DNA from: Loripinus fragilis
Lineage: Eukaryota > Mollusca > Bivalvia > Lucinida > Lucinidae
Direction of reading: 5' to 3'
Length of the DNA stretch: 64,000 nucleotides
NCBI GenBank assembly: GCA_964019695.1
Contig: OZ026527.1
Span: 73,991,471-74,055,470 of the forward strand
In this document: positions 1-10,392 of the stretch, one piece after another
Layout of the letters: each line of letters opens with the position of its first letter
Numbering within the stretch: position 1 is the first letter of the stretch
The notes under the pieces: model-generated
What the model was told of the DNA's origin: nothing
Databases searched by the model: none
What the model saw: the letters and a program-made list of their open reading frames with translations, nothing else
Translations under genes and position numbers: made by a program

Positions 1-121
1 GGATTGTCTGTGGTGTTTGATTGTGGTACTCACTTACGTTTTCTCTTGCATTAGACCTGCCATGGGATGGTCTGCGGTGTTTGATTGTGGTACTCACTTA
101 CTTTTTCACTTGCATTAGACC
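1..121 (+). repeat. 64-bp tandem duplication of a short-element 3' end
   Basis: Two copies of about 64 bp begin at 1 and 65. Each contains GGTGTTTGATTGTGGTACTC followed by ACTTAC. This is the terminal part of the short interspersed family called B below (reverse complement of the start of the element at 11099 and 25254), so it looks like a duplicated family B end cut by the window edge. Confidence 0.7.
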
Positions 122-483
122 AAACGCAAACGCAAAGGCAACAGAAACTTCTTGAGAAATAACAACAACTATGGTTCATCAGAAAAGAAGTTGTTTTAAT
201 AGGTCATATTGGTGAAGAACAATTACAATTTGTTTGTTGTTATACAGATTTTACTGTACGTCACTTCCGTTTGAAATATGACGATTTCTCACAAATAAGA
301 AATAAATTTTACAAAATTTAAACATGAAATAGTTATTTCAAGAGATAGATATACATGTAACATTACGACGTTCTTAAAGGAAACTTATCTTTTAAATAAA
401 ATATAATTACGAAAATAGTTTAATATAGTGATGTTGGCCTTATTCATGTATCGTCTTATTACACACATTTTTGCCATTGTGCA
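122..483. other. unassigned AT-rich spacer
   Basis: I see no coding frame, inverted repeat or recognised repeat family here. Confidence 0.5.
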
Positions 484-745
484 TCCAAAGAAAGGAAGAA
501 GGCAAAGATCAGGAATGGATACAATCAGGTACCACACCTGACCCGAGTCACCATATGGGAAAGTGATAAAACACTAATAAACTTCACATACAAGAGAGCT
601 AAGAGGTCAGTCAACCCTTTTCTAGCAGGTGACCACAAAGCTGCAAGAAACAGACAAGACGGTATGACAAGGACAAACAACAAATAACAAATAGCGAAAA
701 GGATCCACAAAAGAAGCAACGCCTTGGAACGGTCAGTAAGCAATT
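484..745 (-). mobile_element. short interspersed element, family A
   Basis: Read on the minus strand this matches the element at 14811-15045 from the GACCGTTCCAAGG start, through GTGGTCACCTGCTGGGAAAG (here diverged), to the shared 3' end GTGTGGTACCTGATTG...TCCTGATCTTTGC. Family A copies end in TTGCACCCTTACTTACT, a short simple-repeat tail that suggests retroposition. The element class is unknown. A run of ten or more G follows at about 750-760. Confidence 0.65.
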
Positions 746-1185
746 ACTGGGGGGGGGGGGTGCTCAAACATATTTCACGGAACCAACCTCATCCTTAATT
801 CTGATGTGGATCAAGACACATAGATGTTTGGTTCACATGAAAGATCCCTAACTTATCTCTGAATCATGTTTATACAAGGGTTGATGCGTCATTTAGCACG
901 TCTTCGACATGAATTTACATGTGTAGGTGGTTTATTCTAAGGACTCATTCGAGCGATACAGGATCACGCCATTCTGAGGTTGAGTTAGTTCGAAGAGTTG
1001 TGTACAGGATTAAGAACAGACGTGAGACGTGCTGCGGCTCACATCAATACCATCTTCGCATGAAAAAGCGAAAAGTACAGCCTTAAAATGGCGCAAATTA
1101 ACCTAAATTAAACCTGATACCTCTAACCAATAGATGAGCCGCCTCATGACAAGACCAACCAACATGGCATATGCGCTAAGTGACG
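746..1185. other. unassigned spacer with poly-G and one small repeat
   Basis: It contains a poly-G run (about 750-760) and, at about 803-850, a segment with GTGGATCAAGACACATAGAT that recurs at about 26796. No gene is visible. Confidence 0.5.
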
Positions 1186-1235
1186 TCTCAGATCAGGCTG
1201 GGCATCCACCAGGTCTGATCTGAGGCTACACAGAT
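1186..1235. repeat. inverted repeat (CAGATCAGGCTGGG hairpin)
   Basis: CTCAGATCAGGCTGG pairs with CCAGGTCTGATCTGAG with one bulged base across a loop of a few bases. Hairpins of this GATCTGAG style form the centres of several MITEs in this window, so this is probably a MITE core whose outer ends I cannot define. Confidence 0.55.
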
Positions 1236-2730
1236 CGTCTGAAGGTTCCGTGGAGCTAAGCTTTAACAGAGGCTGATGACAACGCTCACCCGAAAACTTA
1301 CTGTGCCCACGTCGTTTGTATGTACAACATCATACGAACCCTTTAACACTGAATTCTATCAGCTGAGCCAAAATCCTAAAAGTATTGTGATGAAGCTATT
1401 AATCGACACCTGAGACGGACAACCTGATCAGTATTTTTGTTAACTTGTAATAACAAGTATTAGCTTTTCAAAAAAGCTGGCGGTCGTAGAGCCCTATCCT
1501 TGAATATTCTTGCCCACTGCATGCTTCTATTTTGAACTTTTAGAGCCTGTACATGTAGATTTATTCTAAGCTCTGATTATTAACATCTGAACTGTGATTT
1601 GTCACCATTTAACACATGCTTCCAGCGAGGATGTTGCTTGATCTTTTGAAAGCACCCGGCTTATGCATGGTATGTTATGGTAATGTATCTAGCATGCGAC
1701 ACATTTATGGAAAATCATTTGACAACACTAGAAAGCACATTTTCCTTAAAACTGATGCCAGAAAATCAAGATCACAGTGGTCGCCTAACTGTATATGTAC
1801 AGACTCCGTGACCCCAAGATGTGTTCACAAACCAAATTTGGGATTCTTAGGATTTATGCTCGTGACACGATTTTTCTAGATCTGATGGCAGTGGTAAAGG
1901 TGCGTGCTGCTCCATGACCCTAAATGCATTGAGACACGAATTTTGGCATTCCTACCTAAAATAATATAGGAGATATACTCCGGATATGATATGAACACTC
2001 AACACTAAGGACACTAAGGACAGGCAGTTTGATTACTATATGCCTCCCTTTGGGGGCATAAAACCTGTTTGCCATGACCGTCATAAGAAAGTGCCTTAAT
2101 TCAAAGTAATTCTATGTGATCAGATGTGGATCACAATCATATAAGTACGTTTACTGATGTGAAGTTCGCTCGCACTCTTTGCCAATCAAGGACGTTTTGA
2201 CTTTGGGACGTTTCACTTTCGCCATGTTTTTTGAAAATATAATACTTATTGCGTTTATATACGCGGCAGGGCAAATTGACGCCTTCTTTGTGAAAATTAA
2301 ATTCGCAAACGAGCTTGCCTCACGCTTTAGGTAGCCCTACAGATTTCACGGACAGTTTACTTCGCGCTGTAGGTCAACCACGATATTTGGTACCCCGCTC
2401 GTTGTTCGGCAGCGAATAAAATATAGTCTGAGCACAGCTTAAAGGTTTAGTCAAAACCTGAATTTGATGTATGTTTTGATTGAAGTTTATATAAGCGGCC
2501 GGCCATGGCCGACCGCAATAATCGTCTATGTGAAGCGCGTAGACTATCTAAGGTTGGGTTAAATCCACCATTTCGGAAAAATCACGTGATTTGTGGCAAT
2601 CACCTCAATGGCTTTGAAGTAATGGAAGCATTTCTTATACTTTAGCTCTTGACTTGACTTGTTTTGTTAAACTCCGCCGTTGTTGGACACTCATAAATTG
2701 CCTGAAACGAATTGATCAATCTAAAGAAAG
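1236..2730. other. unassigned stretch
   Basis: No coding evidence was found; the open frame at about 1616-1879 has no recognisable domain and no clear splice context. A near-perfect palindrome GCGGCCGGCCATGGCCGACCGC (one mismatched pair) lies at about 2495-2516. Confidence 0.45.
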
Positions 2731-2797
2731 TATGGTCCACCCTGCTAGCTCAGGTGGTAAGAGCGCCTGACTAGTATCCGGAGGCGTTGAAAATACA
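2731..2797 (+). repeat. degenerate tRNA-like sequence
   Basis: A D-arm-like segment, TAGCTCAGGTGGTAAGAGCG, is intact (GCTC/GAGC stem, pol III box A). The anticodon stem (CCTGA...CCGGA) mispairs and the B box is lost (GGCGTTGAAAATAC instead of GGTTCGANTCC). This is a tRNA pseudogene or a SINE head, not a working tRNA. Confidence 0.4.
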
Positions 2798-3171
2798 TGC
2801 ACGTTTTTTGAGAACGCTGATACTTGTAACGATATTCGTTTAAAGATATTTTATTTCATTATATTCATACATATTTTTTAAATATTTACATTTGCACTTT
2901 CAAGAAAAGAGTTACATTTTCTATATCGTTTGCAGTCACCTTACCATACAACAATTCATGTGTGCGATTACAATATGTCTGACAAATAGGTGTTCCGTAC
3001 ATGGATATATTTTGGGCATACAAAAAAGAAGTGATAAGAACTTTCAAAATAATCTAGAAACGGATTCTTCAGAAATAGAGAGAGCCTACACTATAACATA
3101 TAAATATAATATAAATCCGCTACAAGAACAAGACGGACTATTGACCACAGGTGTAGATAAACAAAAAATTT
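2798..3171. other. unassigned AT-rich stretch
   Basis: An open frame of 95 codons covers most of it, but its composition is that of AT-rich spacer and no domain is recognised. I see nothing else. Confidence 0.45.
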
Positions 3172-3328
3172 CAGCGTAAAAATGTAAACATTTTCTTACC
3201 CATCAGTTTTAACATCTGTTTTTGGTGCTCAAAAGTACCGTCTAATCGAGACGGTTCTTTTGCGCACCCACAACATATGTTTTGGTTGAGAAATAAGAAA
3301 ATTAAATTTTCGTTACGCACTCTTAACT
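3172..3328. mobile_element. MITE family E (GAACCGTCTC palindrome)
   Basis: This is an imperfect full-length palindrome. The outer ends pair as GCGTAAAAAT.../...ATTTTCGTTACGC and the centre is ACCGTCTAATCGAGACGGT. Related copies lie at 20741-20892 and 59503-59622, with half copies at 9166-9236 and 24020-24098. The small size and inverted-repeat structure fit a non-autonomous DNA transposon. I could not assign a superfamily. Confidence 0.65.
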
Positions 3329-3342
3329 ATAGTCCTGGGCCC

Positions 3343-3600
3343 GGAATTACAATGCCTCCTTAAAGCTAAGGAAGACTTAAGTTAAGTATTGATTTTTCAG
3401 GATGCGAAAAATAACGTTTAAAACTGATTAAAATCAAATTAGTTTTAATTTTTTTGAAGATCACAATGATATCTTTGACCACAAATACCACATCGATCCA
3501 GGCAATTTATTAAGCATTTAATACAGCATGTTGAAATATCAATACTTAACTTAAGTCTTGCTTAACTTTAAGGAGGTATTGTAATTCCAGGCCCTGATTG
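3343..3600. mobile_element. MITE family F with long terminal inverted repeats
   Basis: The left arm (3344-3404, CCTGGGCCCGGAATTACAAT, then GACTTAAGTTAAGTATTGAT) matches the right arm (about 3540-3598) in reverse complement over almost 60 bp with few mismatches. The interior is AT-rich and non-coding. A worn right end of the same family is at about 54420-54478. Target duplication is not resolved. Confidence 0.7.
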
Positions 3601-3775
3601 ACAATCTTTTAATTGTAAAGATTAGAATTTCAATGCGTAATCTGGTCATACTATGCTAAATTTATCCCCTTCTTGTGCCGACATGAAAGTTTCTTATTTC
3701 TGTTTGGTTGATATTTGAAAGGATATTGTTGAACCCTTTACCTCAAAGAAACGCATTTTAATGCTTTTGCAAACA

Positions 3776-3866
3776 GAGCAGACCCAGATCAGGCAGATCT
3801 TTTAAGAGCTGCCTGACTAGGGCTTACTCTACAAGAGCTGTCTGATCTGTGTCTGCTCCGGTTGCA
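3776..3866. repeat. inverted repeat (GAGCAGACCCAGATC)
   Basis: GAGCAGACCCAGATCAGGCAG at the left pairs with CTGTCTGATCTGTGTCTGCTC at the right, with a second internal AAGAGCTG/CAAGAGCTG motif. It is probably the core of a palindromic MITE. Confidence 0.5.
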
Positions 3867-4101
3867 TATAGAAATATGATGTCTCTGATCATACATTAGT
3901 TACCAACATGAACGTCTATTATATATGGGTGGAGCTTAGCATGCATATTCATGAGGGAAAGAGCTAAAGTGCATACATGTATGATCGTTCTATTATGCTG
4001 CCACACTCACAGGAAAAAGACACAAGAAATAAACCTTTGCAAAATTGTACAGATTTCCAGGCCTCAAGATAGGCTCCTGTACTTGAAATTTCTCTACTAA
4101 A

Positions 4102-4710
4102 TGAGCCAGTGCACGAGATTTCCAACAATTTGACATTCTGACAAGTGTAGACTCAGACGAGCCTCTGCAGCCTCCTTTTGAGCTTAGAAACTCCAAATGG
4201 TGTTCAGTCAGTAGCTTAAAGCTGCATAGTCTGTAACTTTTGATCTTTTAATTTTAGAACAAATGTTTCTATTTTTCAAAAACACAGTAAAACAACTAAA
4301 ATTCAGGTAAACATTTTACCAGTTTCGTAAATCTTAACAAATTATCAGTATCAAAGCAACATAATTTATGTTAGAATTAACTGTCTATAATTATTGGAGG
4401 GACGCAAATAATTACCAATAAGAGAAAAACACACCTGTTTTATAAGATAATTCACTTTTCCGTGCAGTTTTCAGCTATAGTGAACAGATTTATTGTGAAA
4501 ACATAACTTAATTCTACTTTTACAAATGATTTAAAAAGAAAATAAAAAGAATCGAAAAACATCAAAAGTTACAGACTATGCAGCTTTAACAATCATAGAA
4601 TACTCAAACGACTAGAAAAGGCTCTGATCAGACTGCGCGTATGCGCAGGCTGATCTGAGGCTTTGCTGGTCGCACAAACCAAATTGTTGGAAATCTCATG
4701 CACTGGCTCA
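4102..4710. mobile_element. MITE family 1, interrupted copy
   Basis: The terminal repeats TGAGCCAGTGCACGAGATTT and its reverse complement at the right end flank a family found intact at 35551-35791, 56474-56702 and 28873-29100. In this copy the internal AGTAGCTTAACA segment is opened by a 366-bp element at 4220-4585. The centre carries the family hallmark, a hairpin around CTGCGCGTATGCGCAGGCTG. There is no coding capacity. Confidence 0.8.
4220..4585. mobile_element. TTAA-flanked element nested in the MITE
   Basis: Perfect 25-bp terminal inverted repeats begin AGCTGCATAGTCTGTAACTT and are flanked on both sides by TTAA (4216-4219 and 4586-4589). Intact family 1 copies have a single TTAA at the same site, so the empty site is visible. 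TTAA duplication is typical of piggyBac and of some Kolobok elements. A second copy, with a worn right end, starts at 29135. It is non-autonomous, with no coding frame. Confidence 0.8.
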
Positions 4711-4969
4711 AATAAATGTTGTTGGCACTGTTAAAACGCATAGGTAAGTAAATAATCTATAGTTTTACACTCATATATTTTGGATTTACTGGACATATTA
4801 ACTGAAGGCGTTGATCAGGCACATAACATACATATCGAATATTTAGAATAAAAACGGTTCAGATTGCTTAATCATGGCTTTTCTGTATAGCCTGAAATGA
4901 CGTCATTCGTTTCAAATAGGGCGTCAAGGCGTCCCAACTGCAGAAGCAGGTTTCCAATTATGATATTTA
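4711..4969. other. unassigned spacer
   Basis: Nothing recognisable. Confidence 0.5.
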
Positions 4970-5199
4970 CCCTTAAAGCGCCATGAAAAATGCATCTGAA
5001 AATGTCGTATGTTGAAGTCGTCTGCTGCAAATAATTGCCTAGCATTACTGACGAATTAAATATAGAAGCAAACAGCGTGGACCCAGAACAGACTGCACCT
5101 AGTCTGATCTGGGTCCACACTGTTTGCCAAAAAGGCTTCTTAAACATTTCAGCAGACGAGAAAAGCAGACGACTTTTGTTGCGATTGGCGCATTAAGGG
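4970..5199. mobile_element. piggyBac-like MITE (CCCTTAAAGCGCC ends)
   Basis: The ends CCCTTAAAGCGCC and GGCGCATTAAGGG are inverted repeats. The right flank is TTAA (5200-5203); the left flank has decayed to TTA. The centre is a hairpin around GTGGACCCAGAACAGACTG. CCCT-starting ends with TTAA duplication are the piggyBac signature. Sister copies: 38473-38666, 57669-57867 (right end lost) and 58318-58526. Confidence 0.8.
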
Positions 5200-5385
5200 T
5201 TAAATCATATTGTTCTGTCGTTTCATCGACTCTTTTTTTCTAAATAACTACGGCGACGCGAAACAGTGTTAAGTAATTTAGAAACTAATACAAAATTGTG
5301 ACAAGTTTTTTCAGACTGAGATTTATTTTTTATAATATATTCAGGACAGTAACCTACATTAGCGGTGAACAACAGCGTTATTTGT

Positions 5386-5431
5386 ACAAAATATGAAACC
5401 TGTGCAGTTTTGCGCAGGTTTCATATTTTGT
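5386..5431. repeat. near-perfect 46-bp palindrome
   Basis: ACAAAATATGAAACCTGTGC pairs with GCGCAGGTTTCATATTTTGT (one mismatch) around a 4-nt loop. A related AAACCTGTGCAAATTTGCAC palindrome lies at 63109-63134, so this is a repeat-derived structure. Confidence 0.7.
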
Positions 5432-5805
5432 GCACTCCTCGTGTGCGGATCCAGAGGGGGACAGGGGTGAGGATCCCACCTCTAAAAATCACAAAGCTAT
5501 AGGGTTTCTTAGCAATACTGTTCAGGATCACCTGAAAAAATCACAAAACAACAAAACCAGCATTTGATGTCGGGCCATCATCGGTCGCCAACGAGACGCA
5601 AACATCATCTGTCTTGCGTTTGCTTTGCCTTTGTGTGCGTCTGTTTATATGTGCCTTGTGGTCACCTGCTGGGAAAGGGCGGACCTCTTGGCTCTTAATT
5701 GTGGGATCTAACTGTGAGTTTGTCACTTTCCCATTGGTATCCTGGGTCAGGTGTGGTACTTGATTGTATCGATTCCTGATCTTTGCGCCATACCGCGACC
5801 GTATC
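5432..5805. mobile_element. family A element with extended 5' region
   Basis: The right part (5590-5800, plus orientation) carries the family A body (GTGGTCACCTGCTGGGAAAG, then TGTGGTACTTGATTGTATCG). The left part, read on the minus strand, contains CAGTATTGCTAAGAAACCCT and GATGATGGCCCGACATC, and matches 40260-40450. This suggests a longer element, or two elements fused. Its class is unknown. Confidence 0.5.
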
Positions 5806-5901
5806 ACAGAAAAAAGTGGGACTTCCAAAAAAAATCAATGGGACTTCCAAATTTCAAAGATTGGAAGTCTGGACTTCATGAATTTGAAAGTTAATGGAAG
5901 T

Positions 5902-5957
5902 CATGTCAGGTGTGGTACTTGATTGTATCGATTCCTGATCTTTGCACCCTTACTTAC
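5902..5957 (+). mobile_element. family A terminal fragment interrupting an RT relic
   Basis: It consists only of the 3' end GTGTGGTACTTGATTGTATC...TTTGCACCCTTACTTACT. It abuts the RT relic directly; on the minus strand the relic reads YFDNMVK and then enters this element. Confidence 0.7.
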
Positions 5958-6482
5958 TTTACCATATTGTCAAAATAAACATTTTTAATGTTTAAAATAT
6001 CGTCCAAATTTCTGAATGTAGTGTTAAAAGCATCAATAACATCAGCCTGCTTATCATCAGAAAGAGACATCATAAAGTCCCTCTCATAACAAAACAGGAA
6101 TAAATCGACAATCAGGGGAGCACAATTAGTGTCCATGGGACTCACAACTATTTGCCTATACAGCTTGGTGCTAAATCGAATAAAAATGTTGTCCAATAAT
6201 AAGGTCAGCGCATCACGTACATTTTGACACGACCATGCATGATATTTTTAGGGTTTTCCGAAGTAAAAATGCATTTCTGTCGTAACATGCAAGGTAAGGA
6301 AAGCCTTCTCTCTGGAAGGTTCTTTCAATAAAATTAATACGCTTATCTTTAATTAAATTATGAGGTAAAGTAGTGTAAAGAGTAGAAAAATCATAAGTAG
6401 ACAAACTGGTCGCTTTGGAATCGCTAGCGTTAAGTTTACGTAAAAGTTCGCCTATATTTTTAATAGAACAAGTAGATTTTTA
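5958..6482 (-). pseudogene. Penelope-like reverse transcriptase relic, copy 2
   Basis: On the minus strand this translates, with at least one frameshift, to reverse transcriptase finger and palm sequence: STYDFSTLYTTLPHNLIK, then DTNCAPLIVDLFLFCYERD, then LDDILNI. The catalytic tyrosine of the YLDD box has become N (RNLDD) and the MGTNCAP box reads MDTNCAP, so the copy is dead. It is 5'-truncated, joined at about 6482 to the tail of copy 1, and cut at its 3' side by the family A fragment. Assignment to the Penelope class is by resemblance and by the head-to-tail arrangement; another RT class is possible. Confidence 0.7.
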
Positions 6483-7510
6483 CCAAGTCCAAAAACGGAG
6501 CTTCAGTATCAGACGAATTTGCCTTATTTAACTGAAGTTCAGTACGATATATCTGACCTACCATTTGTACAAAATAATGATTATCAATATGAAGTAAGTC
6601 ATCTAAATATCTGGAGGTGGAGTTTAAAGTTTCAATAATATCAGTTTGATTATTGTCTGACAGAGACAACATGAAGTCTCTCTCATAACAAAACAAAAAC
6701 AAATCTGCAATTAGAGGAGCACAATTAGTACCCATTTGAATATCTACAATAGCGTCTATATAATTTCGAGCCAAATCTTAAAAATATATTGTCTAAAAGG
6801 TAATGTTGAGCATCACACGTTTTCTGACAAGACCATAATTTATATCGGATAGTTGTTCAGAAGTAAAAAGGCATTTTTATCATTTCAAGCCAAATAAAGT
6901 GAGCCCTCTCTGTTAAATGATTGTTAGTTTTTCTTTGATTAGATTATAAGGCAATGTAGTATAGAGAGTAGAGAAATCATATGTAGACAAACCATATGCT
7001 AGAAAACATCTGGACTTCAATTTATTAAGAATTTCATCTGAAATTTTAATAGATCAAAATAAATTTTTACCATTTCTTTCATAAACTATTGTGCAATATT
7101 TTATGAAATGGTTTTTAATCGCAGTGAGGCAAAGAAGTCAAAAGAATAGACCCTTCAGTAGTTGTACATGAACTAGAATTTGCAATGAAACGCCGTTTAT
7201 GAAGTTTAGGTAACCAGTATAACGAAGGATCCTTGCTATGGTCCTCATCAACAAACACCCCAAACTTAGCTGCCATCTGGCAGCGATGCCTATCAATGAT
7301 AGACGTCTCATCAAGCCTGTTATGCTAATATGTTTTTGCAGTGCTAAGTTCTTTTTTTAGGGTGTTGCAAATCTGCAAAACTCTCCATGTGCATAAAAAC
7401 GATTTGAAAAATAACCTTTCAGTATAGAAAAAAATGATCCAAGTATTTGAATGATCAAAGCCTATTCTCTGAGAAAAAATAATTAAAACATGAATAGCGA
7501 TCATTTTCAT
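6483..7510 (-). pseudogene. Penelope-like reverse transcriptase relic, copy 1
   Basis: On the minus strand, fragments read in order: a segment ending ELSTAKTY (about 7330), DRHRCQMAAKFGVFVDEDH and LYWLPKLHKRRF (about 7300-7190), STYDFSTLYTTL (about 6985), LLDNIF (about 6790), MGTNCAPLIADLFLF (about 6735) and RYLDDLLHI with an intact YLDD box (about 6610-6580). Several frameshifts and stops separate them. The copy stops at LDLV, where copy 2 begins in the same orientation. The RT would have copied an RNA template into DNA; this copy cannot act. Confidence 0.75.
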
Positions 7511-7955
7511 CTTATGGCAGGATCTGAATTTTTAACATTATACTATTTGTGTGCTTAAAGAATTGTGCACATAGAAAATGATGACGTGTTTAGTACCGCC
7601 ACCTCGACAATTGGAGAGAAAAAGCATGGATTTCTTTTTCGGCTAATTTTCGACGTACTTCGACGAATTTTAGACCAAATGTCGCAGTCGACCAAACGTT
7701 GTAGTCAAACAAACGTCGTATTGCATTCCACAGAATTTCGCTTCAATGCAATCGTTTTCGACCAAATGGCAAGGACGCATTCAACATAGCATATTCGATA
7801 GTATTCATTATTTTGATAGCTTTTTTCATTATATACTTTTGCTTTAATTTGATTGTATAACTAAATATGCACAAATGTACGCTAAATCACACATACACAA
7901 ACTGCATGTTAACCTCACATAGAGACCCATTGTATAAATTTCAATATTACGAGTA
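7511..7955. other. unassigned stretch
   Basis: An open frame at 7565-7789 is built on CGACCAAATG/CGACCAAACG-like short repeats and has no recognised domain. Nothing else is visible. Confidence 0.4.
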
Positions 7956-8157
7956 CAATAAAACCTGTCTAAAACGGTCACTCAAAAATAGACAAAGAAA
8001 ACGGTCTTAAAGACAAATGATAGCTTCATGAAGGTCGAACGTATTGCAGAATGTTTCAAGGGAGCATTCTGCAATACATTTGACCTGCATTAAGCGATAA
8101 ATCTTGAAAACCAATTTTGGTCTTTTTGAGACTGGTCGTTTTAGGCAGGTTTTACTG
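7956..8157. mobile_element. pogo/Tigger-like MITE (CAGTAAAACCTG ends)
   Basis: Inverted ends CAATAAAACCTGTCTAAAAC and ...GGCAGGTTTTACTG are flanked by TA on both sides (7954-7955, 8158-8159). The centre is a palindrome around ATTGCAGAATG...CATTCTGCAAT. TA duplication with CAGT-type ends fits the pogo/Tigger branch of the Tc1-mariner superfamily. Sister copies: 19054-19244, 21036-21230, 52584-52775. Confidence 0.75.
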
Positions 8158-8159
8158 TA

Positions 8160-9049
8160 TATTATGCCAATCTTTATATTAGCTTCAAATAAGACATTGT
8201 AATATTTTTGCTTTTGATTTTTTTTTCAAAAAAAAAATGGCATGAAGCCGTTATACATCTTTGTAAACTTGCTGGTTAAAAAAGCCTAGAACAAAAATAG
8301 TGCCTGCCATATCTATAAAATGAAAGGATCGCTTACAAAATGTAGTTAGTTTCAAACGTTTGATGTCGCATATTTAGTTTGCGTGAGTTAAAACTCGGCT
8401 ACTGCGAAGTAAAATTCTATTTATTGCTTTCATGACTGTTTTTATTTGTTTATCCGTCTTAGAGTAATAATTCAGGGATGGTAGAATTAATCATGTATAT
8501 GTATAATTCAATGTTTTCATATACTGAAAGTCAAAAGAAAGTATACGCATAAACAATTTTCCCTATGTTATGGCAATGTCTTCCATAAAGCTGTCAAGAT
8601 CGATTTGCATGAGAAAATACTGAATTCGTCGTAGTGTGAAGATCCTATAGCTTCTGGAACAATACATTTGAACTTACAAAATCACCATTTATGCACTTTA
8701 GTGCTTCCAAACTGTAAAGAGCTCCACTAACACCACGAACATGTCATATCATTACAATAGATATAATTGACAAATCAGGATTCAGGCCTCCTGATAAGAG
8801 TGTATAATAGAAATCTGTTTTTCCTTTCTCATGGGTAAAAGTTCAACATTTGCAAAATCCCGAGCTTTCGAAACTCCAAATCTTAATACTTGCAGTATGC
8901 CCACTAAATATTCACAATTTCAAGTTTAAATGATCAAATATCTTTAGACAGATTGATAATAAATCAGAAAAGCTATTATAATCCTCCTAATTCAGTATCC
9001 TGAATTCAGAATAACCCTGAAAACTTTCACCTATGTTTCTTACCCCTCA
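8160..9049. other. unassigned AT-rich stretch
   Basis: No open frame of note, no strong inverted repeat and no recognised repeat family. Confidence 0.5.
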
Positions 9050-9236
9050 ACTAAAAAGTGATTATGACCAGGAAATGCCACAATTACACAAATCAATTTA
9101 ACCCACAGCACCGTGACGAAGAGACGCAGAACACCAAAAACCACATGACACTATGTAAACGATGAGATGGTTCTTTTGAGCAGCAAAAACATGTTAAAAT
9201 TAATGGGTAAGAAAATAATTACAATTTTGCACGCCA
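9050..9236. mobile_element. short-element fragment (family B-like) joined to half of MITE E
   Basis: 9050-9165 contains GATTATGACCAGGAAATGCC and CAGCACCGTGACGAAGAGAC, diverged from the family B start; a relative lies at about 49680-49755. From 9166 it runs into the right half of family E (GAGATGGTTCTTTTGAGCAG to the TTTGCACGC end). Confidence 0.5.
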
Positions 9237-9505
9237 GGTTATAAACCCAACCATGGTTTTTAATATGGCTTCCTCTTTATTTGCACAACGGTTGGTCAGG
9301 CATCAGACCCAACTACGCCTGACCTAAAACTTCCATTGTTTGGTTGTCTTTAGCTGGACACACCATGGCTAAACTTGAGGTTTTCTTGAGCTATGACTGT
9401 CTGTGAGTTAAGCCCCTTTCTTTATGCCATGATATAATATTTTGATGTGATTGTTTTACTGTGGTGATGCATTGTATAAGTTAGGAAGCTACAATGCACG
9501 CTGAT

Positions 9506-9668
9506 CAAAGTAAGTAAGCAAAGATCAGGAATCGATACAATTAAATACCACATCCGAACCAGGACACGACATGGGAAAGTGACAAAACATCACATGCAAG
9601 AGAGCCAAGGGGTCATTCTTTTCCCAGCAGGTGACCACAAGGCTGCAATGAACATACAAGAAAGCATG
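9506..9668 (-). mobile_element. family A element, partial
   Basis: The minus strand carries the family A 3' part: the GATCAGGAATCGATACAATT tail region, GGGAAAGTGACAAAACATCA, and CCCAGCAGGTGACCACAAGG. It is truncated at about 9668. Confidence 0.65.
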
Positions 9669-9760
9669 ACAAACCCATTGTGTGTGGGATTTTTGTATTG
9701 GGTCTGTGTTTCGTTGTATGTTTCTAGGTGTCCTTTGTAGCTTTAATTTGGCAATCATCT

Positions 9761-9764
<4 letters not shown>

Positions 9765-9800
<36 letters not shown>
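9765..9800. repeat. (GA)18 microsatellite
   Basis: Thirty-six bases of uninterrupted GA dinucleotide. Confidence 0.95.
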
Positions 9801-9802
<2 letters not shown>

Positions 9803-10024
9803 TTTAAGATTTAGTAAATAAAACCGAATACCAGAGCAAACAAAATCCATGAGGTTAACCCCCGTGGGTCTGACAAAAACCAAGTCCGACCCACTTGTGT
9901 GCAACTTAAGATGAAAGTTAAGTTGTAAACCATGATTGGGTTGACCACCAAGCATGCATCTGTAGCAAAACATTAATGCTATAGCCTTTCTTTTTATATT
10001 GGGAAATTATTTTATGAACTGCAC

Positions 10025-10392
10025 CGAAAAATTATTAGAGCCAACACTATTCTTCAACTTATACCCCAAGTCACCATAGAATTCAGGTCATGAAAGTCCT
10101 TGGCGCAAGAGAGATTTAAGTCCGATTTTGAATTTAGATATCAAATCATAGTATCATCTATAAAATTAAGAAAAGGTTTTGCGAAGTTTGTGATACCGAT
10201 AGCCTTAATTAAGAAGTTTCTGAGTTTACAATTATTTCGAGTGTTGAAGTCGGCAACATGGCTAGATGCTCTAGCAAAATGAATGAGTTGAGAGATATAG
10301 ACTCCATAGGATGTAGAGCGAGGAACATCACCATCTAAAATGGGAAATTGACAATTTCAAAATCAAAGTCGTCACGTTTATCATAATTTTTG
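10025..10392 (-). pseudogene. Penelope-like RT relic, C-terminal part
   Basis: The minus strand, read across frameshifts, gives YDKRDDFDFEIVNFPF (about 10388-10340), YGVYISQLIHFARASSHVAD (about 10305-10245), and then PEFYGDLGYKLKNSVGSNNF (about 10085-10030). This belongs to the region downstream of the YLDD box in the family at 5958-7510. It has the same orientation as those relics and lies about 2.5 kb away, and may be a piece of a third copy. Confidence 0.65.

Noticed and set aside
1270..1300. Hammerhead ribozyme (CTGATGA...GAAA)
   Set aside because: The words occur, but the segment between them cannot form stem II and the flanks do not pair.
2731..2797. Functional tRNA gene
   Set aside because: The D arm is good but the anticodon stem mispairs and the B box is absent.
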